Positions 14,662-16,024 of a stretch of DNA of 16,024 nt are shown here, one piece after another (the first letter of the stretch is position 1; the number at the start of each line of letters is the position of its first letter). The notes beneath the pieces are model-generated. The model searched no databases and was not told the origin of the DNA. It was given only the letters and a program-made list of their open reading frames with translations. The DNA is from JACPFJ01 sp041738275 (GTDB taxonomy: Bacteria > Desulfobacterota > Desulfuromonadia > Geobacterales > Pseudopelobacteraceae). The translations under genes and the position numbers were made by a program. The DNA is taken from positions 1 through 16,024 of the forward strand of contig JBGSQD010000213.1 in NCBI GenBank assembly GCA_041738275.1, in the 5' to 3' direction.

Positions 14662-15855
14662 CTATCCCTTCAACCCCGCTTCTTTGGCCAGGCTGCTCCA
14701 GGCCGGCAGGCTCCTCTCAATCACAGCCTTATCCACGCAATAGGCAATTCGGAAGAACCCCGGGGCACCGAAACCGGCTCCCGGCACCAGCAGGATGCGA
14801 TGTTTCTGGGCCATCTTGACGAACTCCACATCGTCGGCCAAAGGCGACTTGGGGAAGAGATAGAAGGCGCCGTCCGGCTTAACCATTTCGAAACCCATAC
14901 TGGTCAGTGCATTCACCAGCAGGTCACGCTTGGCCTGGTAATCAGCGATATCCACCGATTCATCCTGCAGCTTGGCCACCAAACGCTGCATAAGCGCCGG
15001 AGCGTTGACGAAGCCGAGCACACGGTTGCTGAAGATCGCCCCTTCCATGAACTGCATGACGGTATCCATGCGCGGATTGGCCGCCAGGTAGCCGATACGT
15101 TCGCCCGGCAGTGCCAGGTCCTTGCTGTGCGAGGTAACAATGATCGAACTCTCCACCAGCGGGAAGATGTTGGGGACATGCTTGCCGTCATAGGCGATGC
15201 GGGCGTAAGGTTCGTCGGAGATGACATAGACCAGATGCCCGTGGAGCTTGTGGACCTTTTTCACGACCTCCCCCAGCTGTCGCAGACTCTCCTCGGGGTA
15301 GATCACGCCGGTGGGGTTGTTGGGAGAGCAGATCAGGATTGCCCGTGTTTTGCGGGTCAGGGCCTTCTCGATGGCAGCGATGTCCAGCTGAAAGGTTTCG
15401 TGATTGGTCCAGACCTCCACCGGCACGCCGCCGTGGTTGTCGATATAAAACTTATACTCAACAAAGTAAGGGGCCAGGATGATGACCTCTTCACCGGGAT
15501 TCAGGATGGTCTTGAGCACCACGTTGAGCGCCCCGCCGGCGCCGCAGGTCATGATGACATGGTCATCGGTGACTTCAACGCCCGAATCCCTGGCAAGCTT
15601 GGCTGCCACTGCGGCACGGGTCTCGCTGTAGCCGGCATTGTTCATGTAGCGGTGCATGCCGGGCAAAGGATCCTGTGACAGTGTGCGCAACTCCCGGTAA
15701 AAGGCCGCGGGCGGTTCCACATCAGGATTCCCCAGGGTGAAATCGTGAACATTCTCGGCGCCGAACTCCTGACGTAAGCGTTCGCCTTCCTCGAACATCC
15801 TGCGTATCCAGGACGATTTTGAAATGTGACCGGCAATTTTCATGGCGATGGCCAT
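14662..15855 (-). CDS. PLP-dependent class I/II aminotransferase
   Basis: A 397-residue fold-type I aminotransferase. The PLP lysine is Lys245 in SHSKDLALPGERIGYLA. SPNNPTG (177-183) and SDEPYARI (Asp214, Tyr217) hold the cofactor. FTLGNPDVEPP and GAGGALNVVLKT lie in the N-terminal part. It belongs to the broad aspartate/alanine/aromatic group, and the amino donor cannot be assigned from sequence alone. ATG 15855 is chosen because GGAGGG lies about eight bases upstream; a second in-frame ATG at 15843 is possible. It is convergent with the DUF2721 gene. No promoter is clear upstream, though a GATAAT-like hexamer lies near 15880. Confidence 0.9.
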   Translation of the reverse strand: MAIAMKIAGHISKSSWIRRMFEEGERLRQEFGAENVHDFTLGNPDVEPPAAFYRELRTLSQDPLPGMHRYMNNAGYSETRAAVAAKLARDSGVEVTDDHVIMTCGAGGALNVVLKTILNPGEEVIILAPYFVEYKFYIDNHGGVPVEVWTNHETFQLDIAAIEKALTRKTRAILICSPNNPTGVIYPEESLRQLGEVVKKVHKLHGHLVYVISDEPYARIAYDGKHVPNIFPLVESSIIVTSHSKDLALPGERIGYLAANPRMDTVMQFMEGAIFSNRVLGFVNAPALMQRLVAKLQDESVDIADYQAKRDLLVNALTSMGFEMVKPDGAFYLFPKSPLADDVEFVKMAQKHRILLVPGAGFGAPGFFRIAYCVDKAVIERSLPAWSSLAKEAGLKG

Positions 15856-16024
15856 AGCTTTTCCCTCCAGGTTTAATTATCTGATATCAGTAGTGTCCCA
15901 ACGTTGAATAGTAGATGAGCTGCAATGGCCCGTTAATTCTGAGAGAAAGTGACATCATGCCATTAAACGACTTGAAAATAATCCGGAGGTTCAGCCATCT
16001 TCGCGCAGCAATGTGCGGAGGGCT

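Noticed and set aside
14800..15678. 292-codon open frame on the plus strand
   Set aside because: It lies opposite the aminotransferase gene, and its translation shows no recognisable family.
1..16024. CRISPR array, prophage, integrase or complete insertion sequence
   Set aside because: I found no regularly spaced direct repeats, no transposase or integrase reading frame and no terminal inverted repeats with target duplication.

Overview
The window looks like a chromosomal segment of a Geobacter/Pelobacter-type deltaproteobacterium (Desulfuromonadota). I infer this from the conserved run ispE – tRNA-Gln – prs – rplY(ctc) – pth – ychF, the moderately GC-rich coding sequence, the fur/feoB/DtxR-FeoA iron block, and the ApgM-type phosphomutase common in that group. 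No species can be named from the sequence alone. The ends show no strong mobile-element signature.

Layout. (1) 190-2112 (+) encodes an exported FecR-domain protein with a Trp/Tyr-rich DUF6600-like middle and a long Pro/basic tail, followed by a strong hairpin terminator. (2) 2210-3406 (-) encodes an ApgM-type cofactor-independent phosphoglycerate mutase with its own promoter. (3) 3509-4097 (-) is a compact vapBC toxin-antitoxin pair with an inverted-repeat operator. (4) 4222-7531 (-) is an iron module: fur, then feoB, a 61-residue seven-cysteine protein, and a DtxR-like/FeoA fusion. The last three genes overlap by 4 bases at each junction. A terminator and a Fur-box-like site separate fur from feoB, and a second Fur-box-like site overlaps the fur promoter. 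(5) 7700-12044 (-) is the housekeeping block ychF, pth, rplY, prs, tRNA-Gln(UUG) and ispE. (6) 12222-14657 (+) is an operon of agmatine deiminase, N-carbamoylputrescine amidase and a DUF2721 membrane protein, running divergently from ispE. (7) 14662-15855 (-) is a PLP-dependent aminotransferase convergent with that operon.

How the genes work together. The iron module combines a ferrous iron transporter with two potential metal sensors and a Cys-rich accessory protein on one transcript, so uptake and sensing are coupled. aguA and aguB convert agmatine to putrescine in two steps. prs, rplY, pth and ychF serve nucleotide supply and translation, with ispE for isoprenoid precursors.

Nothing here amounts to a clearly new system. 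The best leads are the feoB-linked Cys-rich protein with the contracted DtxR-FeoA fusion, the two candidate Fur sites, and the FecR/DUF6600 protein that lacks any sigma or anti-sigma partner. The two window edges (1-139 and 15856-16024) hold unassigned sequence, including an orphan reading-frame fragment at the left end.
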